Below are positions 1-8,833 of a DNA stretch of 64,000 nt, piece by piece. The stretch's first letter is position 1. Each line of letters opens with the position of its first letter. A program made the translations under genes and the position numbers. The stretch is from Acetobacter peroxydans (GTDB taxonomy: Bacteria; Pseudomonadota; Alphaproteobacteria; Acetobacterales; Acetobacteraceae), in contig NZ_BJMV01000004.1 in NCBI RefSeq assembly GCF_006539345.1, positions 124,001 through 188,000 of the forward strand, written 5' to 3'. The notes beneath the pieces are model-generated. The model worked only from the letters and a program-made list of their open reading frames with translations. It made no database searches and had not been told where the DNA came from.

Positions 1-18
1 ACGTCTTGGATCCATTTC

Positions 19-603
19 CTATGAAAGCGCGCCGTTCATGGCGACATGAAGATCATGGAACAGGCTTTCCGCAAAGCTGCGGAAAACAAGAAACTCGTAC
101 GTAACCGGGTTTCGTGCAACCTGCCTGAGAATAACTGGAATATGGCCTGCCAGCGTCAGCGCCACATGGCCGGGCCCGAACACCGCATCGTGCAGGTCAA
201 CAGGCACAAGGCGGCCTGCCACCTCACGCGCCTGCGGGCCGAACAGACGTAGTGTGGTACGGCTGTCGCTCTGGCTGGTCAGGGCGCAGAGATCGCCGCA
301 GGCGGCACGCAGGCGCGCCATCAGCCCGCCCTCCACCGCGTCACCCGCTGCAAGCGCCAGCCACTGGGTGGGGCCGCACCACACGAACACCACCTGCCCG
401 TCCGCCGAGGGCACGGCACGGGGCTGTTCGGGCAGATCAACCCCGAAGGTCTCACGCACCCGCACCACAAGCGCAGCCCGTCCGGCCCCGGCAAACGCCC
501 CAAGGCTGACAGCCTCCCCCATGGGGGCAAGAACCAGCACCGTATCGCCTGCCCGCACGGGCGCGGCACTCACGGGGGGCTGGGCAAACAGAGACTCAAC
601 CAT
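19..603 (-). CDS. soxG: Sarcosine oxidase gamma subunit (SoxG)
   Basis: Smallest structural partner of the alpha subunit in heterotetrameric sarcosine oxidase, which oxidatively demethylates sarcosine in the cytoplasm, passing the one-carbon unit to tetrahydrofolate and producing peroxide. The open frame extends further upstream, but I place the start at the ATG (complement of 601-603) beginning MVESLFAQPP, because it overlaps the soxA stop in an 8-base ATGGTTGA junction typical of translational coupling. About 194 residues, usual for the family. It is the last of the soxB-soxD-soxA-soxG run on this strand. No folate genes (glyA, purU) follow before the window ends. Function is assigned mainly from operon position and general resemblance, since SoxG has few diagnostic motifs. 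Confidence 0.85.
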   Translation of the reverse strand: MVESLFAQPPVSAAPVRAGDTVLVLAPMGEAVSLGAFAGAGRAALVVRVRETFGVDLPEQPRAVPSADGQVVFVWCGPTQWLALAAGDAVEGGLMARLRAACGDLCALTSQSDSRTTLRLFGPQAREVAGRLVPVDLHDAVFGPGHVALTLAGHIPVILRQVARNPVTYEFLVFRSFAESLFHDLHVAMNGALS

Positions 604-3600
604 GCACACGCGCTCCCTCGGGATCGACAAAGACAGGCGAAACAACCCGGGCACGAACCACCGTGCCCGCCAGCGGATTATGCAGGGCTACGATCTCGCC
701 ATGCCGGGCGGGGCCGTTGGACAGCAGGCCAAGGCCGATCCACGATCCCAGCGTAGGAGAAAACGCCGCCGAAGACACCCAGCCCTGATCCGACGCCGCC
801 GTGGCGGCCGCTCCATCAGGCAGCAGATGCGCCCCCGCCACAACCTGATCCGCCGGATTGAGCGGCTGCAGGCCCACAAGGGTTGGCCGTGCCGGGTCTG
901 TCAGAGCTTCGCGCTGCGCCATATGCCGCCCGATAAAGTCCTTGCGGGTAGACAGCATCCTGCCCATGCCCAGATCATGGGCCGTCGTCTGGCCATTCAG
1001 TTCCGGCCCGGCCGGATGGCCTTTTTCGATACGCATAACGCCCAGCGCCTCGGTGCCGTAGGGCGCGATGCCGTAAGGCGCGCCCACTTCCATCAATCTA
1101 CGGGCCAGCGCATCGCCATAACGGGCGGGCACCGCCAGTTCGTAGGCCAGCTCCCCGGAGAAGGACAGACGGAACAGCCGCGCCTGAACGCCGCCGCACA
1201 CCGTCACCTCCCCCGCCGCCATATAGGGGAAGGCCTCGTTGGAAAGATCGAACACGGGGTCCACCACATGGCGCAGCACATTGCGCGCCTGCGGCCCGGC
1301 CACGGCAATCTGCGCCCACTCATCCGTCACGGAAATGAACTGCACATCCAGTTCCGGCCACAACCATTGGTGGCAGAATTCCAGATGCGCCATAACGCCG
1401 CCCGCGTTAGCGGTGGTCGTGGTCATGACGTAATGCGTCTCGCCCAGCCGCGCGGTGGTGCCATCATCATACGCAAAGCCATCCTCGCGCAGCATCAGGC
1501 CGTAGCGGGCGCGCCCGACAGGCAGCTTCTTCCATGCGTTGACGTAAACACGCTCAAGAAACTCCGCGGCATCAGGCCCCTGGATGTCGATCTTGCCCAG
1601 GGTCGTCACATCGCAGAACCCTACCGCCTGGCGCACGGTACGTACCTCGCGGTTGACCGTCTGCAACCAGTCCATCTCACCGGGGCGGGGGTACCACTGC
1701 GCGCGCTGCCAAAGTCCGTTAGCCGTAAACACAGCCCCCTGGCTTTCGGCCCACTGGTGCGTAGGGGTCAAGCGCGCGGGCTTGAAATGCCGCCCGCGAT
1801 GCGCCCCGGCCAGTGCGCCGATAGCCACCGGCTGCGTGGGCGGGCGGATCAGCGTAGTGCCGGTCTGCCCGATGGGGCGCTGCGTAATTTCAGCCAGCAG
1901 GGCGATGGCATTGACGTTGGACGTCTTGCCCTGATCCGTTGCCATGCCCAGCGTGGTGTAGCGCTTGAGATGCTCGACCGAGACAAACCCTTCCCGCGCG
2001 GCCAGAGCAACGTCCTTGGCTGTGACATCGTTCTGGAAATCCACAAAGGCCTTGGCCCACCGGGCGGAAGGCACATCTGCAAGCGCGTGAAACAGCGGGG
2101 CAATAGCGCAGGATTCGGGCTCGGCCTCGGGCAATGCCGGTTGCTCGGCCGCAAAGCCACACGCCTGCGCCGCACGCGCACCAGCCTGCGCCCCGTCCCG
2201 CAGCGCCTCGGCCGTGGTGAACACACCGGCCGCCGCACCGGCCACCACCATGCCGGGCGGCAAAGCAGCGGGCAGGAAGGCACACAGTGTCTCATCATAA
2301 ACCGGGCGCATACCCTGATGCGTGGTCAGCGCGATATTGGGCGACCATCCGCCCGACATGGCCAGCAGATCGCACGCAATGCGCTGCTCCCGGCCCTGTG
2401 CATCGCGCACGCTCACACCGCTGACCGCCATCCGGCCCTGCACGGCGGTTACAGCCCCGCCGGGCACGAACGGCACGCCGCAGGCCTGTGCCACCTGCGC
2501 GCCCTGCCCTTCACCCTCGGGCCGTGAATCAACAATGGCGGCGACAGCCACACCCGCCCGCGCCAGATCAAGCGCCGTGCGCAAGCCATCATCATTACAG
2601 GTATAGACAACCGCCCTACGCCCCGGCGCCACACCAAAGCGGTTCAGATAGGTACGCACCGCCCCCGCCAGCATGACGCCCGGCGTGTCATTACCGGGAA
2701 ACACGATGGGGCGCTCAAGCGCACCAGCCGCCACCACACACTGCCGCGCCACAACGCGCCACAGCCGCTGGCGGGGCTGCCCCTTTGCGGGCTGGGACTG
2801 ATGGTCGGCCACCCGTTCCAGCGCCCCGTAGGTACCCCCATCATAGGTGCCGAACACGCAGGTCCGTTCCATGATCCGCACTTCGGGCAGCGCTTCCAGT
2901 GCCTTGCGCGCCTGCTCGGCCCAGCGCCAGGCTGGCTCACCATCGAGCTGCCTGCGCTCGGCCCGCAGGCGGCCACCTGTCAGGCTGTCTTCCTCGCACA
3001 GGATCACCCGTGCGCCCGACCGACCGGCGGCCAAGGCTGCGGCAAGCCCCGCCGGGCCACTGCCCACGACCAGCACATCGCAGAACGCCGTGGCTTTTTC
3101 ATACTGGTCGGGATCGGCCTCATCCGCTGCGCGACCCAGCCCCGCCGCACGGCGGATCATGGGCTCGTACAGCTTCTCCCAGAAAGCGGCTGGCCACATG
3201 AAGGTCTTGTAATAAAACCCTGCGCCCAGCACGGAGGAAAACAGGCTGTTCAGCCCCAGCGCGTCAAACGCGAGGCTGGGCCAGCGATTCTGGCTGGCCG
3301 CGGACAGGCCGTCGTACAGCTCCGCTACTGTAGCCCGCGTGTTGGGCTCGCGCCGGGGGCCGGTGCGCAGTTCCACCAGTGCGTTCGGCTCTTCCGGCCC
3401 TGCGGACAGGATGCCGCGTGGACGATGATACTTGAACGACCGGCCCGCCAGCCGCACGCCATGCGCAAGCAGGGCGGAAGCCAGCGTATCGCCCGGATGG
3501 CCGGTATACTGCCGCCCATCAAACGTGAAGCGGATTGTCCGCCCGGCATCAATGCCATTGCCACCCGCCACACGGCGCGGCTGGGCACCCGCAACAGGCG

Positions 3601-3625
3601 CAGAAGTCATACGGGCGTCCATCAT
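596..3625 (-). CDS. soxA: Sarcosine oxidase alpha subunit (SoxA)
   Basis: Large subunit (1009 residues) of the tetrameric sarcosine oxidase. It carries the NAD-binding site and the tetrahydrofolate-binding domain that traps formaldehyde as 5,10-methylene-THF. Visible: an N-terminal 2Fe-2S-ferredoxin-like fold (about residues 28-100, with the typical GRSFKYHRPRG stretch), a dinucleotide-binding motif VVGSGPAGLAAA near 186-197, and a C-terminal aminomethyltransferase (GcvT-like) domain from about 600 to the end. The start ATG overlaps the soxD stop as ATGA. The length and domain order match the TsoxA family rather than the monomeric enzyme. Confidence 0.95.
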   Translation of the reverse strand: MMDARMTSAPVAGAQPRRVAGGNGIDAGRTIRFTFDGRQYTGHPGDTLASALLAHGVRLAGRSFKYHRPRGILSAGPEEPNALVELRTGPRREPNTRATVAELYDGLSAASQNRWPSLAFDALGLNSLFSSVLGAGFYYKTFMWPAAFWEKLYEPMIRRAAGLGRAADEADPDQYEKATAFCDVLVVGSGPAGLAAALAAGRSGARVILCEEDSLTGGRLRAERRQLDGEPAWRWAEQARKALEALPEVRIMERTCVFGTYDGGTYGALERVADHQSQPAKGQPRQRLWRVVARQCVVAAGALERPIVFPGNDTPGVMLAGAVRTYLNRFGVAPGRRAVVYTCNDDGLRTALDLARAGVAVAAIVDSRPEGEGQGAQVAQACGVPFVPGGAVTAVQGRMAVSGVSVRDAQGREQRIACDLLAMSGGWSPNIALTTHQGMRPVYDETLCAFLPAALPPGMVVAGAAAGVFTTAEALRDGAQAGARAAQACGFAAEQPALPEAEPESCAIAPLFHALADVPSARWAKAFVDFQNDVTAKDVALAAREGFVSVEHLKRYTTLGMATDQGKTSNVNAIALLAEITQRPIGQTGTTLIRPPTQPVAIGALAGAHRGRHFKPARLTPTHQWAESQGAVFTANGLWQRAQWYPRPGEMDWLQTVNREVRTVRQAVGFCDVTTLGKIDIQGPDAAEFLERVYVNAWKKLPVGRARYGLMLREDGFAYDDGTTARLGETHYVMTTTTANAGGVMAHLEFCHQWLWPELDVQFISVTDEWAQIAVAGPQARNVLRHVVDPVFDLSNEAFPYMAAGEVTVCGGVQARLFRLSFSGELAYELAVPARYGDALARRLMEVGAPYGIAPYGTEALGVMRIEKGHPAGPELNGQTTAHDLGMGRMLSTRKDFIGRHMAQREALTDPARPTLVGLQPLNPADQVVAGAHLLPDGAAATAASDQGWVSSAAFSPTLGSWIGLGLLSNGPARHGEIVALHNPLAGTVVRARVVSPVFVDPEGARVHG

Positions 3626-3906
3626 ACCGCGCCCTCCTCGCGTTCGGCCTGCGCCACCGCACGGGCAGCGCGCACATCGGAAATCAGGTGGGTGCGCGTA
3701 TCACGCGTTACCACCAGCCATGAGCGGCACCCCGCACCATGGTACCAGAGCTCCTGATGGGGCCCGGCAGGGTTGTCGCGCAGATAGACATAATCCACCC
3801 ATGCCGCAGCACCGGCATCCCCAGCCGGACGGCGCACCGTGGCATCGCCCCGGTAGGTGAATTCCTCAACTCCGCGCGAACCGCAGAAAGGACAGGTCAG
3901 ACGCAT
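3622..3906 (-). CDS. soxD: Sarcosine oxidase delta subunit (SoxD)
   Basis: Small zinc-binding subunit of tetrameric sarcosine oxidase. The frame opens upstream, but the ATG giving MRLTCPFCGS is chosen because the family starts this way; this gives 94 residues. The four expected zinc ligands are present: Cys5, Cys8, His56 and Cys60 (CPFC and HGAGC). It lies between soxB (7-base gap) and soxA (4-base ATGA overlap), so it is almost certainly co-translated. Nothing unusual apart from a slightly long Ala/Gly loop in the middle. Confidence 0.93.
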   Translation of the reverse strand: MRLTCPFCGSRGVEEFTYRGDATVRRPAGDAGAAAWVDYVYLRDNPAGPHQELWYHGAGCRSWLVVTRDTRTHLISDVRAARAVAQAEREEGAV

Positions 3907-3913
3907 GGAAACC

Positions 3914-5173
3914 TCAATGCAGGTTGGGCTGTGCGCCCATGCCTTTTTCGTCAATCACGGCGCCGCGCGCGAAACGGTCCAGCCGGTAGGCCGTCGCTAC
4001 GGGGTGCGGCTCATCACGCGCCAGCAGATGCGCGAAACACAGACCCGATGCCGGCGTGGCCTTGAACCCGCCGTAGCACCAGCCCGCGTTCAGGTAGAGG
4101 CCCTGCACCGGCGTATGATCAATAATGGGGCTGCCATCCATGGACATATCCATGATCCCGCCCCAGTGGCGCAGCAGACGCACACGCCCGATCCGCGGCA
4201 TGAGCGCCATGCCGCCTTCGCACACGTCCTCGATCACGGGCAGGTTCCCCCGCTGCGCGTAGGAATTGTAGCCGTCGATATCACCCCCAAAGACCAGCCC
4301 ACCCTTGTCGGACTGGCTGATGTAGAAATGCCCGGCTCCGAATGTCACCACACAGTCGATAAACGGCTTGATACCTTCGCTGACAAAAGCCTGGAGCACA
4401 TGGCTTTCAATCGGCAGGCGCAGGCCAGCCATGGCCGCCACCCGTGAGGAATTGCCCGCGCAGGCCAGCCCCAGCTTGCCCGCACCAATAAAGCCGCGCG
4501 TGGTCTCCACGCCCATGGCCCGCCCGCCTTCAATGCGGATGCCTGTCACCTCGCAGTTTTCGATGATGTCCACGCCCAGCCTGTCGGCCGCACGGGCGTA
4601 CCCCCAGGCCACGGCATCGTGGCGCACGGTACCCCCGCGCCGCTGCAACAACCCGCCACGGATGGGAAAGCGCGCATCGTCAAAATTCAGGAACGGCACT
4701 TTTTCACGCACCGCCTGCGCATCAAGCAGTTCAGCATCCACGCCATGCAGGCGCATGGCGTTGCCCCGGCGGATATAGGCCCCGCGCTGGGCATCGTTAT
4801 GGAACAGGTTCAGCACACCACGCTGGCTGACCATCGCGTTGTAATTGATGTCCTGCTCAAGCCCTTCCCACAGCTTCATGGCGCATTCATAAAACGGCTC
4901 GTTACCGGGCAGGAGATAGTTCGAACGCACGATGGTGGTGTTGCGCCCGACATTGCCGCCGCCGATCCAGCCTTTTTCCACCACAGCAATACGCTGCCCG
5001 CCATAGCGTCGGGCCAGATAATAGGCCGTAGCCAGCCCGTGCCCGCCACCACCCACGATTACGTAATCGTAGGCTGGGGCCGGAGCCGCCTTGCGCCAGG
5101 CTGGTTTCCAGCCCGTATTGCCGCGCATGGCCTCACGCAGCAGCGCAAACAGGGAATAACGATCAGTTTGCAT
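3914..5173 (-). CDS. soxB: Sarcosine oxidase beta subunit (SoxB)
   Basis: Catalytic subunit (419 residues) where sarcosine is oxidised. It carries FAD and, in characterised tetrameric enzymes, covalent FMN. An FAD-binding VIVGGGGHGLATAYYLA motif sits at about 38-54. The stretch GRNTTIVRSNYLL follows near 77-88, and His185 in GGTVRHDAVAW is the likely counterpart of the flavinylated histidine. First gene of the soxBDAG operon. Its start lies 82 bp from a divergent LysR gene that is the obvious candidate regulator. The C-terminus overlaps nothing and soxD starts 7 bases on. Confidence 0.95.
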   Translation of the reverse strand: MQTDRYSLFALLREAMRGNTGWKPAWRKAAPAPAYDYVIVGGGGHGLATAYYLARRYGGQRIAVVEKGWIGGGNVGRNTTIVRSNYLLPGNEPFYECAMKLWEGLEQDINYNAMVSQRGVLNLFHNDAQRGAYIRRGNAMRLHGVDAELLDAQAVREKVPFLNFDDARFPIRGGLLQRRGGTVRHDAVAWGYARAADRLGVDIIENCEVTGIRIEGGRAMGVETTRGFIGAGKLGLACAGNSSRVAAMAGLRLPIESHVLQAFVSEGIKPFIDCVVTFGAGHFYISQSDKGGLVFGGDIDGYNSYAQRGNLPVIEDVCEGGMALMPRIGRVRLLRHWGGIMDMSMDGSPIIDHTPVQGLYLNAGWCYGGFKATPASGLCFAHLLARDEPHPVATAYRLDRFARGAVIDEKGMGAQPNLH

Positions 5174-5204
5174 GGTAAATCCGCTTTTTGCTCTGTTTTC
5201 AGCC

Positions 5205-5217
5205 TTACGGAACGTTC
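5205..5217 (+). repeat. 13-bp palindrome-containing promoter motif, copy 1
   Basis: TTACGGAACGTTC, containing the palindrome GAACGTTC, lies just upstream of the LysR -35 element. The same 13 bases recur at 25534-25546 in another divergent intergenic region, and in both places CTTGA follows 3 bases later. Either a regulator operator or a promoter-associated element; no assignment is possible from sequence alone. Confidence 0.5.
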
Positions 5218-5221
5218 GCGC

Positions 5222-5249
5222 TTGAGACAGTATAAATTTTTCTTATAAT
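5222..5249 (+). promoter_or_regulatory. Sigma-70-type promoter for the LysR gene, likely leaderless transcript
   Basis: TTGAGA (5222-5227), a 16-base spacer and a perfect TATAAT (5244-5249). The ATG of the regulator begins at 5256, where transcription would be expected to start, and no Shine-Dalgarno sequence fits in the six bases between (GCGCGC). The reading is therefore a leaderless mRNA. Confidence 0.65.
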
Positions 5250-5255
5250 GCGCGC

Positions 5256-6224
5256 ATGGCCATCGCAGATCTTCCTTTTGACCTGTCCTCCCTGACCGTG
5301 TTTCTGGCCGTGTGCGACAACGGCAGCATGGCAGCGGCCGCGCGGGCGCTGAAAGTCACCCAACCCGCCATTTCACAGACCATCGCTGATCTTGAAAATC
5401 GCCTTGGTACAACGCTGTTTGACCGAAATGTTCGCCCTCTGGCGCTCACCCCTTCGGGCACGGTGCTGCGCCAGTACGCGCAAGGTATGCTGGCTGAAGT
5501 CCGGCTGGTCGCCACGGGCATACAGAAAATGCGCCTCGGCCGGGTGCCACAGTTGCGCATGGGCGTGGTGGATTCGCTGGCCCGCGCGCTGTCCACTTCC
5601 ATTTCTGACTTCATGTACGAACGGGTCGGGCGGCTGATTGTTCATGCGGGCCTGACGGAAACACACGCCACAGCCCTGCTGACACGCCAGATCGACTGCG
5701 TAATCGGGGTGGATGAAATGGAGGATGTCTCCGGCCTGGAACGTTGGCCGCTCTTTGAAGAGCCCTATCTGCTGCTGTACCCCGAGCAGGAAACCCCGCC
5801 GCGCGACACACAGGAACTCAGGGATTTTCTTGGCCGCCAGCCGTTCATCCGTTTTTCGCAACGTTCACGCACAGGGGCGGAAATCGAACGCTTTCTGCGC
5901 CGCCTGCGGATTGATGTGCCTTTCCAGCAGGAATTCGACCTGCCCTACGGCGTTTATGCCACCTGCCGCAACAGGGGTGTTGCCATTACCACCCCGCTTT
6001 GCCTGTACGAAGCGGGCTATACGCAGGACTGCGGCCTGTTATGCCACCCCCTGCCTGCCCCGGCGTTTCACCGGCGGCTGACACTTGTGGTGCGCCGACG
6101 TGAATTCGGCCGCTTCCCGCTGGATCTGGCATTATTCCTGCGCGAGCAGCTCAAACAGGAAGTCATGCCGGCACTTGGCACGCTATTCCCCGCCTTTGTG
6201 CAGCAGATGCGCGTATTGAACTAA
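5256..6224 (+). CDS. LysR-family transcriptional regulator, probable regulator of soxBDAG
   Basis: 322 residues with a standard LysR winged-helix N-terminus (about 10-70, including GSMAAAARALKVTQPAISQ and the linker helix following LENRLGTTLFDRN) and a periplasmic-binding-protein-like effector domain after about residue 95. It is divergent from soxB with an 82-bp shared region, the classic LysR arrangement, so control of sarcosine oxidase is the natural inference. The effector is unknown. The next in-frame Met falls inside the DNA-binding domain, so the ATG directly after the -10 box must be the start. It converges with the HD-GYP gene 9 bp beyond its stop. Confidence 0.9.
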   Translation: MAIADLPFDLSSLTVFLAVCDNGSMAAAARALKVTQPAISQTIADLENRLGTTLFDRNVRPLALTPSGTVLRQYAQGMLAEVRLVATGIQKMRLGRVPQLRMGVVDSLARALSTSISDFMYERVGRLIVHAGLTETHATALLTRQIDCVIGVDEMEDVSGLERWPLFEEPYLLLYPEQETPPRDTQELRDFLGRQPFIRFSQRSRTGAEIERFLRRLRIDVPFQQEFDLPYGVYATCRNRGVAITTPLCLYEAGYTQDCGLLCHPLPAPAFHRRLTLVVRRREFGRFPLDLALFLREQLKQEVMPALGTLFPAFVQQMRVLN

Positions 6225-6233
6225 CTGGCCCGA

Positions 6234-6881
6234 CTAACTGGCAAGCGAGGAGTAAGTAGTCGGTATAGCCTGCATGGACTCAACGATTTCAGGAAGTTTG
6301 TCGGCACAGATTGTCGCAAGATGCGGATCAAAGCTCTGGCCACTCTCTTCACGCAGATACTCCTGAAGCCGGGGAGTAGACCACGGTGCCTTGTAGCGCC
6401 TACGGGACGCACAGGCGTCAATCGTGTCAGCCAATGAGACAATGCGAACCAGTTGGGGAATGTTCTCACCCTTCAGCCCCAACGGATAGCCGGTGCCGCA
6501 CCAGTGTTCGTGATGCATCAGGATCGTGTCCAATATGTCCTGCGTAAACACATGGCTGTACCACTGGGTTACAGCAAGACCGAGCAAAGGATGGCGCTGC
6601 ACCGTCGTTTTTTCGTTATCTGTCAGAGACCTGGGAGCCTGGAGAATTTCCTCCGGAATTAACAGCTTACCAGTATCGTGGAGTTCACCAGCCAATTTCA
6701 GGGTAGCGCGATCAATATGATCTATCTTGGCCAGATCAGCGATAACCTGCGCGACATGGCCGACTCTGAGGCCATGCCCTTCGTCCATATTCGCCACATG
6801 GCAAACAAAGTCCGGCAATGGCAGTTTCTTGGGAGGCAACGCGTGTTCCGTCCACGCCCCGGTCGCTTGATTACCTGACAT
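6234..6881 (-). CDS. HD-GYP domain protein, c-di-GMP phosphodiesterase
   Basis: 215 residues, essentially one HD-GYP domain with no attached sensor. The metal and substrate residues are all visible: His36/His42 region, HD at 68-69 with Lys72 (ELHDTGKL), His97, HHE at 123-125 followed by GTGYP at 129-133, and Asp152 (SLADTIDA). The family hydrolyses cyclic di-GMP. The canonical DGxGYP is CGTGYP here, a mild variation. The next gene upstream on the same strand is a diguanylate cyclase 196 bp away, so the two probably act as an opposing pair. Without a sensory domain, activity may depend on a partner protein. Confidence 0.9.
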   Translation of the reverse strand: MSGNQATGAWTEHALPPKKLPLPDFVCHVANMDEGHGLRVGHVAQVIADLAKIDHIDRATLKLAGELHDTGKLLIPEEILQAPRSLTDNEKTTVQRHPLLGLAVTQWYSHVFTQDILDTILMHHEHWCGTGYPLGLKGENIPQLVRIVSLADTIDACASRRRYKAPWSTPRLQEYLREESGQSFDPHLATICADKLPEIVESMQAIPTTYSSLAS

Positions 6882-7077
6882 CGCTGACTGTCCTTGAATA
6901 TCGCCCTCTTTCGGCTGTCTGTGAAAGATGTCCCCCTGCGGGAGACCTAAGCAAACTACAATCTGAAATTCTTACAATATATCATTCACTTCGGATGAAG
7001 TCGGACTTCTATTCTGCCACTACATGATATGTCAAGCAACCATACAATGCATAGCGGCCCCTCACCCCACGCAGACG

Positions 7078-8451
7078 TTACGGCATATCAGGCGTGTGCG
7101 CCACAACAACACGATTGCGCCCGTTTGCCTTGGCGGTATAGAGCGCCTGATCAGCCCGGTTGATCAAGGTACGAACATTAGTCTGTCCATGCAGGGTTGT
7201 CACACCACCTGACACACTCACCCGCACCTGCTGTTCGGACCGTAAGGTTACGGGTATGTGGCAGATAGCAAGACGAATCCGCTCGGCGCATTTGTGAGCC
7301 GCCTCGACATCGGTTTCTGTCAGGACGATCAGGAACTCCTCGCCGCCGTAACGAAAGACATAATCATTCACCCGCAGGGATGAGGTAATCGTATTGGCGA
7401 CAAAGCACAGGATTTCATCTCCTGCCAGATGTCCGAAAGTATCATTGATCGACTTGAAATTATCTATATCGAACAACGCTATACTGAAGTGCTTGTTCTT
7501 GGCCAGCGCGAAGGAGATTTCGTTCTGTACCACCACATCGAGAAACCGGCGATTGAGCACCTTTGTCAGCGGATCGCGGCCGGTTTCTATCTGCTCAATA
7601 TTATGGAAAATACTATCCATAAGGAAGACGATTTTCCGAATACTCCTGTGCAGGGAAGCTACAAACCGATCAGGCAGAACGCCTTCCTGCCTGATGGTCT
7701 GAAGCTGCGTATCAATCGTTTCGATCTCACGCTGAATCTGCACGAACTCGGAACGACCATTGAACAGGTTGCGTCCCTTGTGAGTGAACCACAGACCAAA
7801 ATCTGAATCTTCGAGATTCTCAAGATCACAAAATCTTTTTTCACACACGGCGCGCATGGTTTCCATAGACCATGTAAAAAACGTCCGTGCCTGCGTTTCT
7901 TTTTCAAAACTCAGGTCTTGACCGATGGAAACAAGGCGCAGGGCCTCGTTATCCTCAACCATTTTGCGAAAACTTTTTTCATAAGAACGCATCATGAACT
8001 TAAATGCAAAGTCCATCATGCTCCCGGCGTACAGGATCAGACCCGAACGGTCAAAACCTCCTGCATCGTCATGGGTGAACAGGCCGAGTATCTGCTTTTT
8101 CAGGATATAGAAACCATACGCCACAATGTGGGTCGGGATTTCCAGCCGAGCATAACTTGCGCCCAATCGCATCTGTATCTTGCACAAACGGGCCACATGG
8201 TCAGGCGAGGCGGAAAACAGCGAAACCAGATAGTAATACAGGCTTCGCTTGAGCGATTTCTGGATACTTTCCTTTTCGAGAAAATCGGCCACATCGGCGT
8301 GCTGGAGCAGGGCCTCACAAAAGAACGCCACGCAAGCCTGGCCCTCCGCCTCAACCTGCAGCCTGACATATTCACGTTCTTCCTGAGGCGTCTGCAAGAT
8401 AATGTCACGCCACTGTTCCTGAGGCGTGAGGTAAATGAAACTCTTATCCAT
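7078..8451 (-). CDS. Globin-coupled-sensor diguanylate cyclase (DosC-like) with altered heme pocket
   Basis: 457 residues. Residues 1-160 look like a globin-fold sensor of the E. coli DosC/YddV type, followed by a middle domain containing DFGLWFTHKGR (217-227), also DosC-like, and a C-terminal GGDEF domain. The active site GGEEF is at 369-373 and the product-inhibition motif RVND at 360-363, so cyclase activity and feedback control are expected. In remembered alignment to DosC, the proximal heme ligand His98 (in HARIGIP) falls on Tyr100 here (in YARLEIP), and the distal Tyr43 falls on a Cys. The globin may therefore bind heme through Tyr, use nearby His108, or sense something else. Its neighbour is an HD-GYP phosphodiesterase. 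Confidence 0.9.
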   Translation of the reverse strand: MDKSFIYLTPQEQWRDIILQTPQEEREYVRLQVEAEGQACVAFFCEALLQHADVADFLEKESIQKSLKRSLYYYLVSLFSASPDHVARLCKIQMRLGASYARLEIPTHIVAYGFYILKKQILGLFTHDDAGGFDRSGLILYAGSMMDFAFKFMMRSYEKSFRKMVEDNEALRLVSIGQDLSFEKETQARTFFTWSMETMRAVCEKRFCDLENLEDSDFGLWFTHKGRNLFNGRSEFVQIQREIETIDTQLQTIRQEGVLPDRFVASLHRSIRKIVFLMDSIFHNIEQIETGRDPLTKVLNRRFLDVVVQNEISFALAKNKHFSIALFDIDNFKSINDTFGHLAGDEILCFVANTITSSLRVNDYVFRYGGEEFLIVLTETDVEAAHKCAERIRLAICHIPVTLRSEQQVRVSVSGGVTTLHGQTNVRTLINRADQALYTAKANGRNRVVVAHTPDMP

Positions 8452-8796
8452 ATATCTGGTACGCCTCGCAAAGCCCCACGTCGCAGCTCAAGTGAAAGCA
8501 CTTTCGCATCGCGAAGACAGATACCCGTGGAACCGCCAAAATTTTCTCTTATTTGCGTATGAAATGTCTTTCCCACAGAGTCATACGACGGCTGAACACC
8601 ACAGCCTTCGCGTCTGATATTAGCACACAGGCATCGACTCGCAACGGGAATCCCCAAGGGAAATGCCATCCCATACTCCGGGGCGATCGCGTGTAACGTG
8701 GCTGATGGGCAACAGTTCCCGACAATATGACCTTCTGGCGGCCTTTTCCCGGCCACTCGTTATTGCGAATCATTCCTAGTGCCTTTATCGCGTCAC

Positions 8797-8811
8797 TGAG
8801 AATGATTATCA
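8797..8811 (+). promoter_or_regulatory. Fur-box-like operator upstream of TonB receptor
   Basis: TGAGAATGATTATCA matches the 7-1-7 inverted-repeat Fur consensus TGATAATnATTATCA at all but one position. It lies 23 bases before the chosen receptor start, a suitable place for iron-dependent repression. Confidence 0.7.
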
Positions 8812-8833
8812 GATTTGAATGGAGCCGCTCATT

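Noticed and set aside
254..2527. Long plus-strand open frame of 757 codons opposite soxA/soxG.
   Set aside because: It is antisense to a clearly recognisable enzyme, has low-complexity Arg/His/Ala-rich composition and no domain. High-GC codon usage produces such shadows.
8485..8520. Short inverted repeats (GAAAG/CTTTC and TTCGC/GCGAA) near the cyclase start.
   Set aside because: Only 5-bp arms; too weak to call an operator or terminator.
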